Assembly (NCBI GenBank): GCA_963924555.1
Contig: OZ004597.1
Coordinates: 558,001 to 622,000, forward strand
Source: Crambe crambe
Taxonomy: Eukaryota > Porifera > Demospongiae > Poecilosclerida > Crambeidae
Length of the DNA stretch: 64,000 nucleotides
Direction: 5' to 3'
The notes beneath the pieces are model-generated. The model was not told the DNA's origin. It was given only the letters and a program-made list of their open reading frames with translations, and did no database searches. A program made the translations under genes and the position numbers. Shown here piece after piece: positions 9,880 to 30,887 of this stretch (position 1 is the stretch's first letter; the number at the start of each line of letters is the position of its first letter).

Positions 9880-11333
9880 CATGCTAGCTAAATTAGAATC
9901 CAGCCATGAGGAAAAAAAGGTGTCATATGAATCTATGGATTCCAGAAACAGAACTCTTATCAAATGGGGTGTAAATGCAGAAGAGTTCATATTGGTGAAC
10001 ATGTGCATAGAGGTGAAGGTTTGTGGCATGCTCTGCATGTAAGATAACCACTTCTTCCTGTAGATTGTGAGTGAAGTGACTTAATTTCCTTTCTGCTATG
10101 TGATCTTTTTGATGTGTAACTGTATGTGTTAGAGGTGCCAGCAATCACAGGTGTTTCTTGGCCAGCCGATTGGAAATTAAAAGAGGTGATAGTCGAGTTG
10201 ACCTGACCTGTCCTGGATCTGGGATGCCTCTACGGAAGAGGTCCTTCACATCTGAACTGTTGACTCAGCAGCAGGGAGAGATCCTTAAAGTGGGTTTCCT
10301 GAGGAAGAAAGGCCACGTTAGACGAAATTGGCTGGACAGATGGTTTGTCCTGACTACAGAAGGAATCTACTACTATAAGAATAGATTGGTGAGTCTTTAT
10401 CCATGTACTTAGCATGTACTTCCTGTCGACTGCCTTCCCCCACCCCCAACATGACACTCCATGAACACTCTTTCTTGGCAGAGAAACATTCTTATAGCAG
10501 CAAAAGAAAATGATAAAGATGACAAGGCACCTTTTGATGTGTACACATGAGCTCGGTATCACTACAGGGCTACTTCAGGTTGGAAGTGATAATTTTGATG
10601 GTTATAATTATGAAGTCCTCTGTGCTGCTAATCTTTGGTCTGTTTGAGGGTGACCTAATGGCCATTAATGGTCTAGAGCGCAATGATGTGTGACGGGGCT
10701 GTCTCCTTGGAAACACAATGGTGCAGGAATGCAAGGACTTAAACTGGCACTGGACTTGTTATCTTATGTTGTGAGCCCTTTTGTTCCAAACATTTGCAAG
10801 GGTTTTGCTTACTGTTTAGAATTGAGACCTTAAGCTTTCTCTTGCTTGTTGATATAGCAAAAATCCAGGGTTTTATCCGATGTTTACCTTTTTCTTACCC
10901 TGCAAAATCTTTATTGAGAGAGAAAGTACGCAGCCGACCATCCAGTCTCTATAACCACTGTAACCATGGAAAATGAAATAATCATCAAATATGTATGGTC
11001 TTAATGGAGTCCTGCTTGTTTGCCTGCTTTGCCATGAGACCTTATCAGTTCGATGTTTCAAGGTGTGTTGCGATAAGTCCATAGAAGGTTGTATTCATAA
11101 TGAGCTTCAGTTATCTGAAGATCCTCTGGTCCTGACATATTTGGAAGGGACTTGGTTACTCCCTCTTGGTGAAGTAACAAGAGTATGGTCCTGTTGATGC
11201 TCTGTGGATAAAATTCTCTCAGGAATGTTTAACACTATCACTTCCCTCCTCCTTTTTTGGTCTCTTGGAGAGTTGGTTACTTTACAATCTTCACTTCCTT
11301 AGCTATGCTACCTTCTAGTGAAGTTAGTAAACC

Positions 11334-11385
<52 letters not shown>

Positions 11386-12350
11386 GCTCTAATGTGAAGG
11401 GTATGGGTTGTGGTTTCTGGTTACTCCGAGTAGCCAAGACTAGCCAAGTATTGAAGAGAGAGAGAGACACACAGCATGGCCAGACTATGTTGTAGTTCAC
11501 ACAAGACCAGTGGCCCATGGGACATGTGACACATACATGTCCACTTCATGTTACATACCAGATGGCCCAGCACATGTATTATCACATGCAAATTCAGGAT
11601 ATTAGTATTTATAAATGATCTTCCTGCCTCAATGAGTGTTATGATAAATCCTCTCACCACATGTAAGACCCCTATCTTTATCACATGATTTAATTTATTT
11701 TAGGATGTCAAGCCCATAGGAGTCATACCACTGTTTGGGAGTACAGTCAAAGAAGGTACATTGAATATGATAGTGCAATTCCAAGTACACCAATTGACTT
11801 CCCCCTTGAGAAATACATAAATTAGGTATAAGGCTCAATACTGTATTCTATATAATGCTCACCATAATTGTGTATTCTATATAATGCTCACCATAATATT
11901 TTGTGTATTCTATATAATGCTCACCATAATATTTTTGTGTGTATATAGACACACTACAGAAGCATCAACATGTCTTTACCTGTTGGACAGCTGAAGGTCA
12001 GTGTGCTTTTAATTAGAGTCAATATTGAATGTTAATCTGGTACAGGTAAAGACTATCCAATACAGGCCAGCACCAGAGATGAGATGCTAGTGTGGATTTC
12101 TGCCATTGAGGATGCACGGGTATGTCCCTAACACACAATCACAGCTATATAGCTTGATTGCTCATCTTGTGTGCATGTTGATATGTAGAATGAACGAAAT
12201 AAGAGACCACCTAATTCCACAGCCTCTAGTTCAGTGAACCCTGCATCAGTGGCCAAGGGACCAGAACATTCTCCCACCAAAACTTCTAATGGTGCTAATG
12301 GGGCTGCTTGTCATGGTGGGGATTCAGAGGACTCGGAGGACGACGACTAA
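9880..12350 (+). CDS. PH-domain protein, SWAP-70-like PH domain with acidic tail
   Basis: Exons: about 10151-10389, 11704-11754, about 11950-11995, 12046-12120 and 12189-12350. They splice in frame to a single pleckstrin-homology domain: LKVGFLRKKG, the basic HVRRNW loop, RWFVLTTEGIYYYK, VIPLFGS, HVFTCWTAE and the invariant Trp in EMLVWISAIEDA. The KKGHxRRNWxxRWFVL block most resembles SWAP-70. The product then has a Ser/Asn/Pro linker and ends in an acidic EDSEDDD. PH domains of this type bind phosphoinositides at membranes; lipid specificity cannot be read here. The N-terminus is uncertain. A possible first exon starts at ATG 9880 and ends at a GTAAGA donor near 10041, which joins in frame to 10151; otherwise Met 10224 could start the protein. 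SWAP-70's EF-hands and coiled coil are not seen, so this is a short relative. Confidence 0.7.
11338..11382. repeat. (TG)n microsatellite in a PH-gene intron
   Basis: About 22 TG dinucleotides lie in the long intron that splits the PH domain. Confidence 0.95.
11840..11940. repeat. Three tandem copies of a ~33-bp unit in a PH-gene intron
   Basis: The block TGTATTCTATATAATGCTCA followed by CCATAAT recurs three times, with T-rich length variation between copies. It ends just before the acceptor of the next PH exon. Confidence 0.8.
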
Positions 12351-12816
12351 TTCATCATTATCATTATTATACGGATAAAATATGCAAATCCCTTTCTTCT
12401 TTCTGGCCACACTACTTCTTCTCTCATGTTGACCCAAACTAAATGACACACCACACGTTTATGTATGTAGCTATGTGACTTTTTGTTGTGATACTTAAAA
12501 ACAATCACTCAATTAAGATTTCACTGTATGTATTATGTATTTATGTATGTATTTTCAATTGTCAAGACACTGAAAAATCCCAACCAGGACACTTTCTTTT
12601 GCTTATTCACTTCTGATGAGCATTTATGTCTTCATTGTCCCAATAGTCCACATAATAAACATCAGATAAATATGCAATGTCATATGAACTGAGCAGTAAT
12701 AAACATCATGAAATCCCTGTCCATTACTTATAGGTCTGTGAGGACGTAAGAAACCCTTATGCTCTTCTTACTCTGTATAGCATGTGGAGAAGAGAAGAAG
12801 CTTGCAACAATGTATT
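12351..12816 (+). terminator. 3' region of the PH-domain gene; candidate poly(A) signals
   Basis: Non-coding between two convergent genes. Plus-strand AATAAA occurs at 12654-12659 and again near 12698. Either would give a 300-350 nt 3' UTR. The stop codon of the minus-strand AlaX-like gene is at 12817. Confidence 0.6.
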
Positions 12817-13186
12817 TTAGAAATAAATATAAACCTTCTTTATTTTTGTTGCTTTGGCTTCTTTGATGTCCAGTGTGTTCTTAACATGAGTACCTCCACA
12901 CATGCACTCCAGTCCACCCACTGTCACCATGCGGTCACCTACATCACATGACCCACGTAATAACATCATCAAATGATCTCATATGACCATACCATTGGCA
13001 TTCTTCCCAACTCTGACTGGCGTACCTGCCTATGTAAGGAGAACATTTTATGTAAGGACGTCACCTTGTGGAAGCTAAGAGATGATCTCTCTACTCACCT
13101 GAATAAGCCGCTCCATTTCTTCATTCAGCTGAGATAGCACCTCGTCTCTCTTCTCAGCAGGAATGTTTCCAATATACTCTAAATAG

Positions 13187-13233
<47 letters not shown>

Positions 13234-13973
13234 GGGGGGGGAGGGGGAGGGGAGAGGGGATGAAATTAAACTCAACCTTTCTACCTAACTTACCAACATA
13301 CGGCCCATCAGGGAAGTGGTACCCCTATTAAAATAAAAGCCAAGCCACATTAATGAGTAGGAATATCCCCCAGAACCTCCAGCTGTGCTCCCAGAAATCC
13401 TTGTAGCTACACTTATTAAATCACCTTTGATGGTTCCAAGTCTCTCTGTCCAATGTTACTGAATGCAGTGTCCAACAAATGCCCAGCACTGTGAATCCTG
13501 GCATGTAGCATCCTCTTCACACCATCAATCTCAACTCTGACCTCATCTCCTGTAGAAAACCTACAGAAAGTGGACAATAGCAACTATTGACCTACTCCTA
13601 ATGAAGTACTCACTGTTTTACTGAGATATATACCCCAAGGTGTTGTATATACGGAAGGTCACGGGGTTTTTGAACATGGCTGACCTCAAACTTGACCCTT
13701 TCATCCATGCTACATATAAGTCCAATATCAGCAGGTTGACCACCTACAGAAATGTGGTGATGAAGTGATTGCATGTAGCTACTAAGCAAGCCTCCACTTA
13801 CCTCCTTGAGGGTGCATAACAGTTCTATCCAAAATCAGGCAAAGTTGTTTCTTTCCATCCTTCGTGGTCACCTCTTCTTGTCCTATAACCTTCCCCTCGC
13901 ATGTAAATAGTTCTGTGTCGTCATAGTACAAGTGGACGGTGCTCAGAGATGGCTCACCAGGAGCACTAGCCAT
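12817..13973 (-). CDS. AARSD1: AlaX/AARSD1-type alanyl-tRNA editing protein
   Basis: Met 13973 begins MASAPGEPSLSTVHLYYDD. The N-terminal beta-barrel signature LDRTVMHPQGGGQPADIG is followed by the zinc-binding H-x3-H motif in HARIHSAGHLLD and the second zinc motif CGGTHV near the end (about 12900). Together these three motifs define free-standing Ser-tRNA(Ala)/Gly-tRNA(Ala) deacylases of the AlaX class, which remove mischarged amino acids from tRNA(Ala) in the cytosol. Small exons are separated by 50-150 bp introns, one of which carries a (GT)n plus poly-G tract at 13194-13250. The C-terminus is IKEAKATKIKKVYIYF. The gene is head-to-head with MUTYH across 99 bp. The symbol is by family resemblance; single-domain AlaX-like proteins have several names. 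Confidence 0.85.
13194..13252. repeat. (GT)n followed by poly-G tract
   Basis: About 12 GT units run into about 25 G and then GA-rich sequence, in an intron of the AlaX-like gene. The strand asymmetry and G-run make it a candidate quadruplex-forming site and a likely assembly-error spot. Confidence 0.9.
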
Positions 13974-14072
13974 GTTTATCAGTGCTTAAAGGGTACGGAT
14001 CGTCACTCTACTCGTTGAGCCCCACCCCACAGTTTCTAATTATAGCGCACCGTCGATCAGCTGTTTGCTACG
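13974..14072. promoter_or_regulatory. Divergent promoter of the AlaX-like gene and MUTYH
   Basis: Only 99 bp separate the two start codons, so both promoters and 5' UTRs must share or overlap this segment. It is richer in CpG (GCGCACCGTCGATCAGC) than the flanking introns. No TATA box is evident. Confidence 0.7.
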
Positions 14073-16385
14073 ATGGAAGTCTGCCAAATTCATACTTACC
14101 ACGACATTGAGGAACTGCATACACTGAGGAATAATCTTTTAAGATGGTATGATAAAGAGAAAAGAGAACTTCCCTGGAGAAGTTTGGTAAATAGCCAAAA
14201 AAAAGTGATTTAAGTATTTAGTTGAGCTGAACTTGCATAGGCATCAGTAGAAACAGATCCAAACATTCGTGCATACGGTATTTGGGTATCTGAAGTAATG
14301 CTGCAGCAGGTACTAAAATTGGACTAGGTTATAAAGGCTATGTATGCAGTATATGATATACAGACACAAGTTGCCACGGTGATAGAGTACTATAACCGAT
14401 GGATGAAGGTGAGTTGCAGAGGTGTTCCATGCAGCTCTAATTTTAATTATTCCATGTTCAGAAATGGCCCACTGTTGAAGCTCTAGCAACTGCAACACTG
14501 GAGGTGAGAGGTTCTTCATGATAACTAATAATCTTAATGTCCTTGAGGGCACAGGAGGTTCGTACAGCATGGTCTGGTTTAGGCTACTACAGTCGTGGAG
14601 AGAGGTTATGGATGAGTGCACAGAAGGTGAAAAGGACACAATTGATAGTAACTAAGTTAAATCTCACTTCACTTTGTAGGTTGTATCAGAAATGGGAGGG
14701 GTCATCCCTGACTCACCTGAAGAGTTGATGAAGTCTCTACCAGGTGTGGGGAAGTACACAGCTGGTGAGTGTGAGTACTGTCACAGCGCATTGCTAATGA
14801 ATGGTTTACCTTGCATGACCCTTTATTCTTATGTACTTCTGTTTCACCAGGAGCAGTGGCCTCCATTGCATTCAATAAGGTGTGAATGGGTTCCATCTAG
14901 ACATGCATTCAAATAGTAGCTTTGTGTGCAACATGTTACATTGTGTGGGGCAGGTGGCCAGTATTGTGGATGGGAATGTGCTGCGTGTGTTAAGTCGACA
15001 GCGGGTCATTGGAGGAGACAGCAGCTGTCAGGCTGTTACTAAGCACCTGTGGTATGATTAATGGTAGTCTAATAGACCTCCTCTCCACTCCATTACATAC
15101 CTTACGTGTAGGAGACTGGCTGAAACCTGTGTTGATTCTGAAAGACCAGGTGATTTCAACCAGGGTTTGATGGAACTTGGAGCCACCGTTTGCACCCCAA
15201 GGTCACCATCTTGTCAGACCTGTCCAATATCCTCCAGCTGCCTTGCTTTCAAACAGGTATGTGTAATTATAGGCTCTCTAAATCCACCATCTCTAAGGAC
15301 ATCTTTTGCGTCAGGCACAAGAGGAATTGCATTCAAGATCTTTGACTAACTCGAAGAAGAATCATTCATCTCACAGGGGTACAGAGGAGGGGCTGGAGAA
15401 GAATTGTTCTTTGTGTTTGGTTTGCTGGAATAAAGAGTATGTTGGTTCTTTTTCAGTGTTGGGATGATGATGATGATGGAGGTGTCCATTAATTCAGACT
15501 TGGAATCATGAACTACCCCCACAAACCAAAGAAGAAGACACCTTCTGTTGAAGAGGTTAATGCTCACTTTCATTAGCTGTTGGGGCAGCTGCCTTCACAT
15601 CATGATCACATGACTGTGTGTGTCTATCTGTAGTTTTGTGTAGCGGTGGTGGAGGATAAACATTCTCAATTCTTGCTGAGGCAAAGACCAGTCACAGGTA
15701 CTGTAGGTTTTTTTGCAAGACTTGTGTTCATAACAAACACTGTATATAGGTTTGTTGGCAGGATTGTGGGAATTTCCCTCCATCATAATGGCCAATGGAC
15801 AGTCACATGATCAGTCACATGACCAATTATGGAATCAACTGCAAAGGGAACTCAGTGCCAATGGAGATTTGAGAGGAACATTCATTGGACAAGTAAATGG
15901 AATCATACATCATAGTTCCTGCATCCAACTAGCTCCCCCTCTTTCTCCCCATTAGGTAACTCATCATTTCTCCCACGTCCACCATGTGTACCATTGCTGG
16001 CATGTGACACTGCTCCCTGAACAAGACAAGATCAAACTGAATCCTTCTCTATCAAATGGAAGATGGTGCTCCAAACACGACCTGGAACAGAGTGCAGTGC
16101 CAGTCTCTGTGAGAAAGGTCTGTTGATCAAAGGGGCTTCCCCACAATATTAAATACAGGGTGGACTCAAAAACTTACAGATCATCAAATTGTTAGATCCG
16201 GACACAACTCAAGGAGCCAGAAAGGTAAACAAAATATGCTCCAAAAAGACCACATGTGAGGAAAAGGGACCTTATCAATGACCATGTTTTATTTATAGCG
16301 ACCACACACCCCAACAAGAGACAAAGATGTGAAACGACAAAAGACCTTGAAATGTTTCTTCAAACAAAAAAAACAAATAAATTAA
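14073..16385 (+). CDS. MUTYH: Adenine DNA glycosylase (MutY homologue)
   Basis: MUTYH removes adenine mispaired with 8-oxoguanine. Start ATG 14073 ([12 protein letters not shown]) leads into [27 protein letters not shown], the helix-hairpin-helix [10 protein letters not shown], catalytic Asp in [11 protein letters not shown], and the 4Fe-4S ligands as C-x6-C-x2-C-x5-C in [18 protein letters not shown] MutT-like C-terminal domain follows ([10 protein letters not shown] near 15760, then [13 protein letters not shown]). The last exon (16302-16385) ends in a PCNA-interacting PIP box, QKTLKCFF, then a basic tail. About a dozen short exons have introns near 60-100 bp. The AATAAA at 16376-16381 overlaps the last sense codons and the stop. 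The gene shares a 99-bp promoter region with the AlaX-like gene and converges on SLC35F with 64 bp between stop codons. Confidence 0.95.
16288..16293 (-). terminator. Candidate poly(A) signal of the SLC35F-like gene, inside MUTYH
   Basis: TTTATT on the plus strand is AATAAA on the minus strand. It lies in the last MUTYH intron, downstream of the SLC35F stop at 16450. Use of it would make the two convergent transcripts overlap. Confidence 0.4.
16376..16381 (+). terminator. Candidate poly(A) signal overlapping the MUTYH stop region
   Basis: AATAAA lies within codons CAA-ATA-AAT-TAA at the end of the MUTYH reading frame. If used, cleavage would fall 10-30 nt downstream, giving an almost absent 3' UTR. 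This fits the 64-bp gap to the convergent gene. Confidence 0.5.
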
Positions 16386-16449
16386 TTCTTTTTCACCATT
16401 ACATGTACCTGTGCATGGTAAAGTGAGTCACATGATTAGAATGAATGAG

Positions 16450-18816
16450 TCACATGATGACCTTAATCTCTGGTTTGCTTGTTCTATCCTTTGATTGCCG
16501 AATACTCTCCACACTCCCGTACTTTGACCCCCTCTCTGAACTACTGGAACTCCGCCTTCCACTAATCAATCCTTCCTGGGTACCTCCCGCCATCTCCACC
16601 TCGGGAAGGGTTGTCATTCCCTTTCCCCCTGCATTGACTGCAGACATATCTGCTACCGCCAGTTTACTGGGTAGTTTACTGGGTAGTTTACTGGTTGATT
16701 TCCCATTGGAGAGAGTTGGTGGTGAAGTTGAAGTTAGATTCAGAGAAACATTGGCTTTATTGGCACCTGGCATCTCTCTGCTACTGGAGATTTGAACAGT
16801 CTGACTCTCCAAAAGAGCTCTTCTGAGTTGTGTCACCAACTTATGGCTCTTGTCTGCCTCCTGAGTCTTTCCTCCGCCATCTTTACCGTTCTTTTTCTTC
16901 TTCTTGGTCGACTCGCTTCCTTTCTTCTTCTTTGAAGAGCTGGGGAGTTTCAGATTGTAGATGAAGACGCCAAGAACTATCAATATGAACGCCAGCACAT
17001 AGAAAAAGGAGAACTACAAGGGAAAAAACAAAACAAAAAAACAATACATTGTTTCAGTGAGAGAATATTGATGTCCAGCTGTGTGTATCCACTCACCTTG
17101 TAATGGAAGAGAAAAAGTCCAAAGATTAAAGTGTAGAAGTCTGCTGTTAGGAGAGACAAATTGAAGACCACTGCACTGGTGAGTTTCAGAAGGTGAGGAG
17201 TGATGGAGTAGAAGACGAATGAAAAGAACCCAAATCCAATAAGAAGTAGACCTAACAATTTCCACCATTATCAATAATCCGATCTCACAATTCCACTCAC
17301 TCACATATATTCAAATTCCATTCCACTTGAACAAGATCTTTCAATTCCAGAACATATCTAGAGGGGATGTAAATTAAGGTGCTATAAAGTGCTAGAGGTC
17401 ATGGAAAAAGGGTCGCACAATTGGATAGCAGAGACGATGCTGCCGGACACCCCGATGAAGGCAAGGTATTCTACAACACTGTGGTTCTTGACCAAGAACT
17501 CCTGAGCCACATTACTGACAGCATAAAGCACAGCCCCTGCCAGGCACAACAGGTCGCCAAGGAGAGGGTTCGTGCCTGCAGGGAGGGAGACAGGGGAGAC
17601 AGGGGAGAGGGAGAAGGGAAGGATCTTATCAAAGAACATTGACAGAGAAGAATACTCCTTTACTTACCTCTGCCAGCACGAGATCCTCGAATATCAGCCA
17701 ACACCAACGAGAGAATGCCAATGAGAGAAAGGGACACGCCCATAAAGTTGATGATCTTAAACCGTATCCGCAGGAAAATGAAAGAAAGGATCATCACGGA
17801 GACAATGGTGAAGCTGTCCAGCAACTGCCAGGAAAGAGGAGAGAGAAGAGAGAGATGAGTCACGGTAAGGACTACTTTTAAAAGTCACATACCTGGATGG
17901 AGGTGAGGTTTGTGTATTTGTAAGCCATAATGATTAAATAATTTGCCTCCACATCCACTACCCCCAGGAAGACATACTTCCACCAGTTCTTCCGGAAGAC
18001 AGTCCAGAAGGAGCTCCTTGAGGCCATAACACTCCCGTACACAAACCCAAGGAAGACGTAACTCACAAAGGCCTGAGTGGCAGGCACTTGGACTGAGAAG
18101 TTTGTGAATAGGACTTGGGATGTCACCCCCGTCCCACAGAGTAGCAGTGAGAGCAGCTGACCCAGAAATAGACCAACCAGCAACCTCGTGTTTCTGAAAG
18201 AGGAATGGAATGGAAGTTAAGAACAAGGAGCAGAATGTGATTGGTTGGAACGAAACTAAGAATTACCAATCACAGGCACTCTATCATAATGAACTGGACT
18301 ATTGTTAACAGGTACTTTGTCACCTGGACTATTGATGAGTATGCACATACATCAAAGCATTGCACCTACTGAAGGTGTCATACATGGAGTCTACAAGACT
18401 GAGTTACCAAGTAGTCTATTGTTTTTTGTTAACATCACTATGTTATTATTATGGCTAGCTGGCTGCTGCATGCACCACTGCACAGTCAGCAGACTTCACT
18501 TTCCCAAGTGAAGAGTATTCCATCTGTTCCTCTAGCTAGTTTCTATGGCTTCCCAGCCAGCTAATTTATCTGATGCAGAAAAATCGGAAAATTAGAGCAG
18601 AATCAAAAGCTATTCCACCTCAATGTCATAGTGGCTTAGCTAACTAGCTTACTTGGATTGCATGCATTTCTTGAGCAAGACAGTGATTTTCTTAGTTCTT
18701 TTGTCATCATAGCTTCTCTTTCTGCTCCTCCGCTTTTCTGCTGAGCTGCTCATGTCGCGTTGGTCTGGCGGCAGGATGGGCGAGTACTCCAGATCTCCAT
18801 CTGACTGAGACTCCAT
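16450..18816 (-). CDS. SLC35F: SLC35F1/F2-like solute carrier (drug/metabolite transporter fold)
   Basis: Met 18816 starts a cytosolic acidic/basic leader (MESQSDGDLEYSPILPP, then RRSRKR). About ten hydrophobic helices follow: LLVGLFLGQLLSLLLCGTG, AFVSYVFLGFVYG, YVFLGVVDVEANYLIIMAYK, LLDSFTIVSVMILSFIFLR, FMGVSLSLIGILSLVLAD, LLGDLLCLAGAVLYAVSNV, VEYLAFIGVSGSIVSAIQL, LLLIGFGFFSFVFYSITP, FNLSLLTADFYTLIFGLFL and VLAFILIVLGVFIYNL. The D-V-E-A-N-Y-L block after the fourth helix is characteristic of SLC35F1/F2/F6. A short exon encodes the extracellular loop VLELKDLVQVEWNLNI. The C-terminal tail of about 150 residues is Lys- then Ser-rich with an LPSK repeat. Substrate is unknown; human SLC35F2 imports queuosine-type nucleobases. 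The start codon is only 120 bp from the stop of PI4KA, which lies upstream on the same strand. Confidence 0.9.
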
Positions 18817-18936
18817 ACTAACTTCTAGCTTTTATCAAGCGGAGCGAGTTCAGCGCTAGCGCTGCATTAATTACATAACTCTTATTAAAGCACACCACTT
18901 AAATTACTAGCGTTAGTCGACTGTGGACTAGATCCA

Positions 18937-29178
<10,242 letters not shown>

Positions 29179-29451
29179 ATATATCTTTACCGAGTCTGTG
29201 TATCTGTTGTTCTAATTAATGCGCACCAACACTGCAATCCGCAGCGCATGTGTGTGCGCATGCGTATGATAACCAGCTTGGCCGGCGCCTTTGAACGTGT
29301 CGTTGTGTGCACCACCATTGAATTTATCTGTCATTCTCAGTCATTAAAGCACTACAGTTGTAGCCACACACCCCTTTTGTTTTTAATAGGGTGTGCTGTC
29401 CTGGGATTTAGAATTTAATGTTTATTGTTTGACTTTTCCCAAAACTTTACA
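29179..29451. promoter_or_regulatory. Divergent promoter of PI4KA and MRH receptor gene A, with an NRF1-like site
   Basis: 273 bp separate the two start codons. The palindromic core TGCGCATGCGT at 29255-29265 matches the NRF1 consensus (YGCGCAYGCGCR), and GCAGCGCATG lies just before it. A similar half-site occurs in the RPL13A/Ashwin promoter. Confidence 0.6.
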
Positions 29452-30670
29452 ATGAAGAAGACACTCTTTTTCCTTGTAATTATTTTAGCTTCTATCGATT
29501 CTTCCAAATCACTAGGAGATGTAAGCTTATGTCCCACTATCGAAGGAAAACCAAGTTGTGTCTGCCGCACATCCAGTGGTATAATTGACCTGACTCCATA
29601 TGGATTCCAAGCCAGTAAGGCACCAAGGTACAGCTGAAATGATTAGCAAGCATTGATATGATAGCTTATTCAGATTTAGAGATATAAAAGGTAATAATTC
29701 CAGTCGCATATATTCTTATAATCCATGCTATGGCTACACGATAAGAGGTTGCACTAATGCGAATGTGAGTTGCCTTAGTTACTCTCTATGGTTCAGGCTT
29801 TCATAATTATCACTCTAGGCCTGCCTAGATGATGGTATCAATCCTCTAAGAAGTATTGCTGATCATGGCACAGAAGCAATGATGATCAATGAAGATGGAA
29901 GTGTGTGTGTGACATACTCAGGCATCAGGTAATTGCTAAAAGGTAGCTATGTCTGAGAGTAGAGCTATATTAGCCTCGCTAGCCCTTCCCCTCCTTCAGG
30001 TAAGGGTCTGGCCCGCGAGACTAGAGCTATTTGGCATAATATTTTATTCAGGGACACATTAGTAGTAAACCTTCACTGCACTAAAGAGAAAAAACCCAGA
30101 CTGACTGCTAAAACTTCTGACATCATTAATAATCGTTATGTACGTAAGTCAAACAGATCCACAATCTTTGTTTTATATTTGCTATGACAGGTCTTTGATC
30201 TGTACTCCTGTCAAGTGTGTGCAGGAGGCTGTGATGCTAGTGGAGGTGGGGGCAAGGGAGGCCATCCACAGCAAAAACGAGTTCCAATCGGAATTATAGG
30301 AGTGATCATCATCTCTATGTGAGCACAACTAGCTAGTAGTATGATTATTAGCTGTGTCAGCTGGATACTTTCAGACTGGCAACAGTCATACTGACATACT
30401 TCCTTGTTGGGGCTCTCATACGATTCTTCAAGCTCCATGCAACTGGCTCTGATGTTATTCCAAATAAACTATTTTGGTGTGCTTTTTTAGGACTAATTGT
30501 TGTGAGTTGCTGTTTGTAGTTGTGACTACTTTCAATATTTTTCTAAACTTATGATTTAAAAAAAAAATACCTCTGCATTATAGGATGGCTGTACATTCAC
30601 TTTCACTCCATGTATGCAACTGGTATGCTCAAGAAGGAGAGGCTATTCAGACATCCCAGATAAATTCTAA
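29452..30670 (+). CDS. MRH-domain receptor A, M6PR-like, tandem array member 1
   Basis: Six exons. A signal peptide (MKKTLFFLVIILASIDSSKS) is followed by a cysteine-rich luminal domain with paired motifs SCVCRTSSG, SYNPCYGYTIRGC, GSVCVTYSG, VVNLHCTKE and SCQVCAGGC, which is the mannose-6-phosphate-receptor-homology (MRH) layout. One TM segment follows (IGIIGVIIISI joined to VILTYFLVGALI), then a cytosolic piece HATGSDVIPNKLFWCAFLGLI and DGCTFTF, similar to the tail start of the cation-dependent M6P receptor. The C-terminus RRRGYSDIPDKF contains a GYxxI sorting motif. The likely role is as an endosomal/lysosomal or Golgi sorting receptor. Sugar-binding residues are not all identifiable, so lectin activity is uncertain. 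It is more diverged from B and C than those are from each other. Confidence 0.75.
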
Positions 30671-30887
30671 TCATTAGATAGTCAGACATGCAGTTAAAGG
30701 TGCACATGTCTAGAAGTTCATTGTTTTTATATGCCGTTATGTGTCTCCACTATATTTAGAAAATTATTTGTAAAAATATTCCATATATAAACACATGATT
30801 ATTATCAACTGATAGCTAGCTATAACTGAGCAAGGTATTTATAGGTAGCAATTAAGTTAATTCACAGTTGGCCTGTCATCTCTCACT

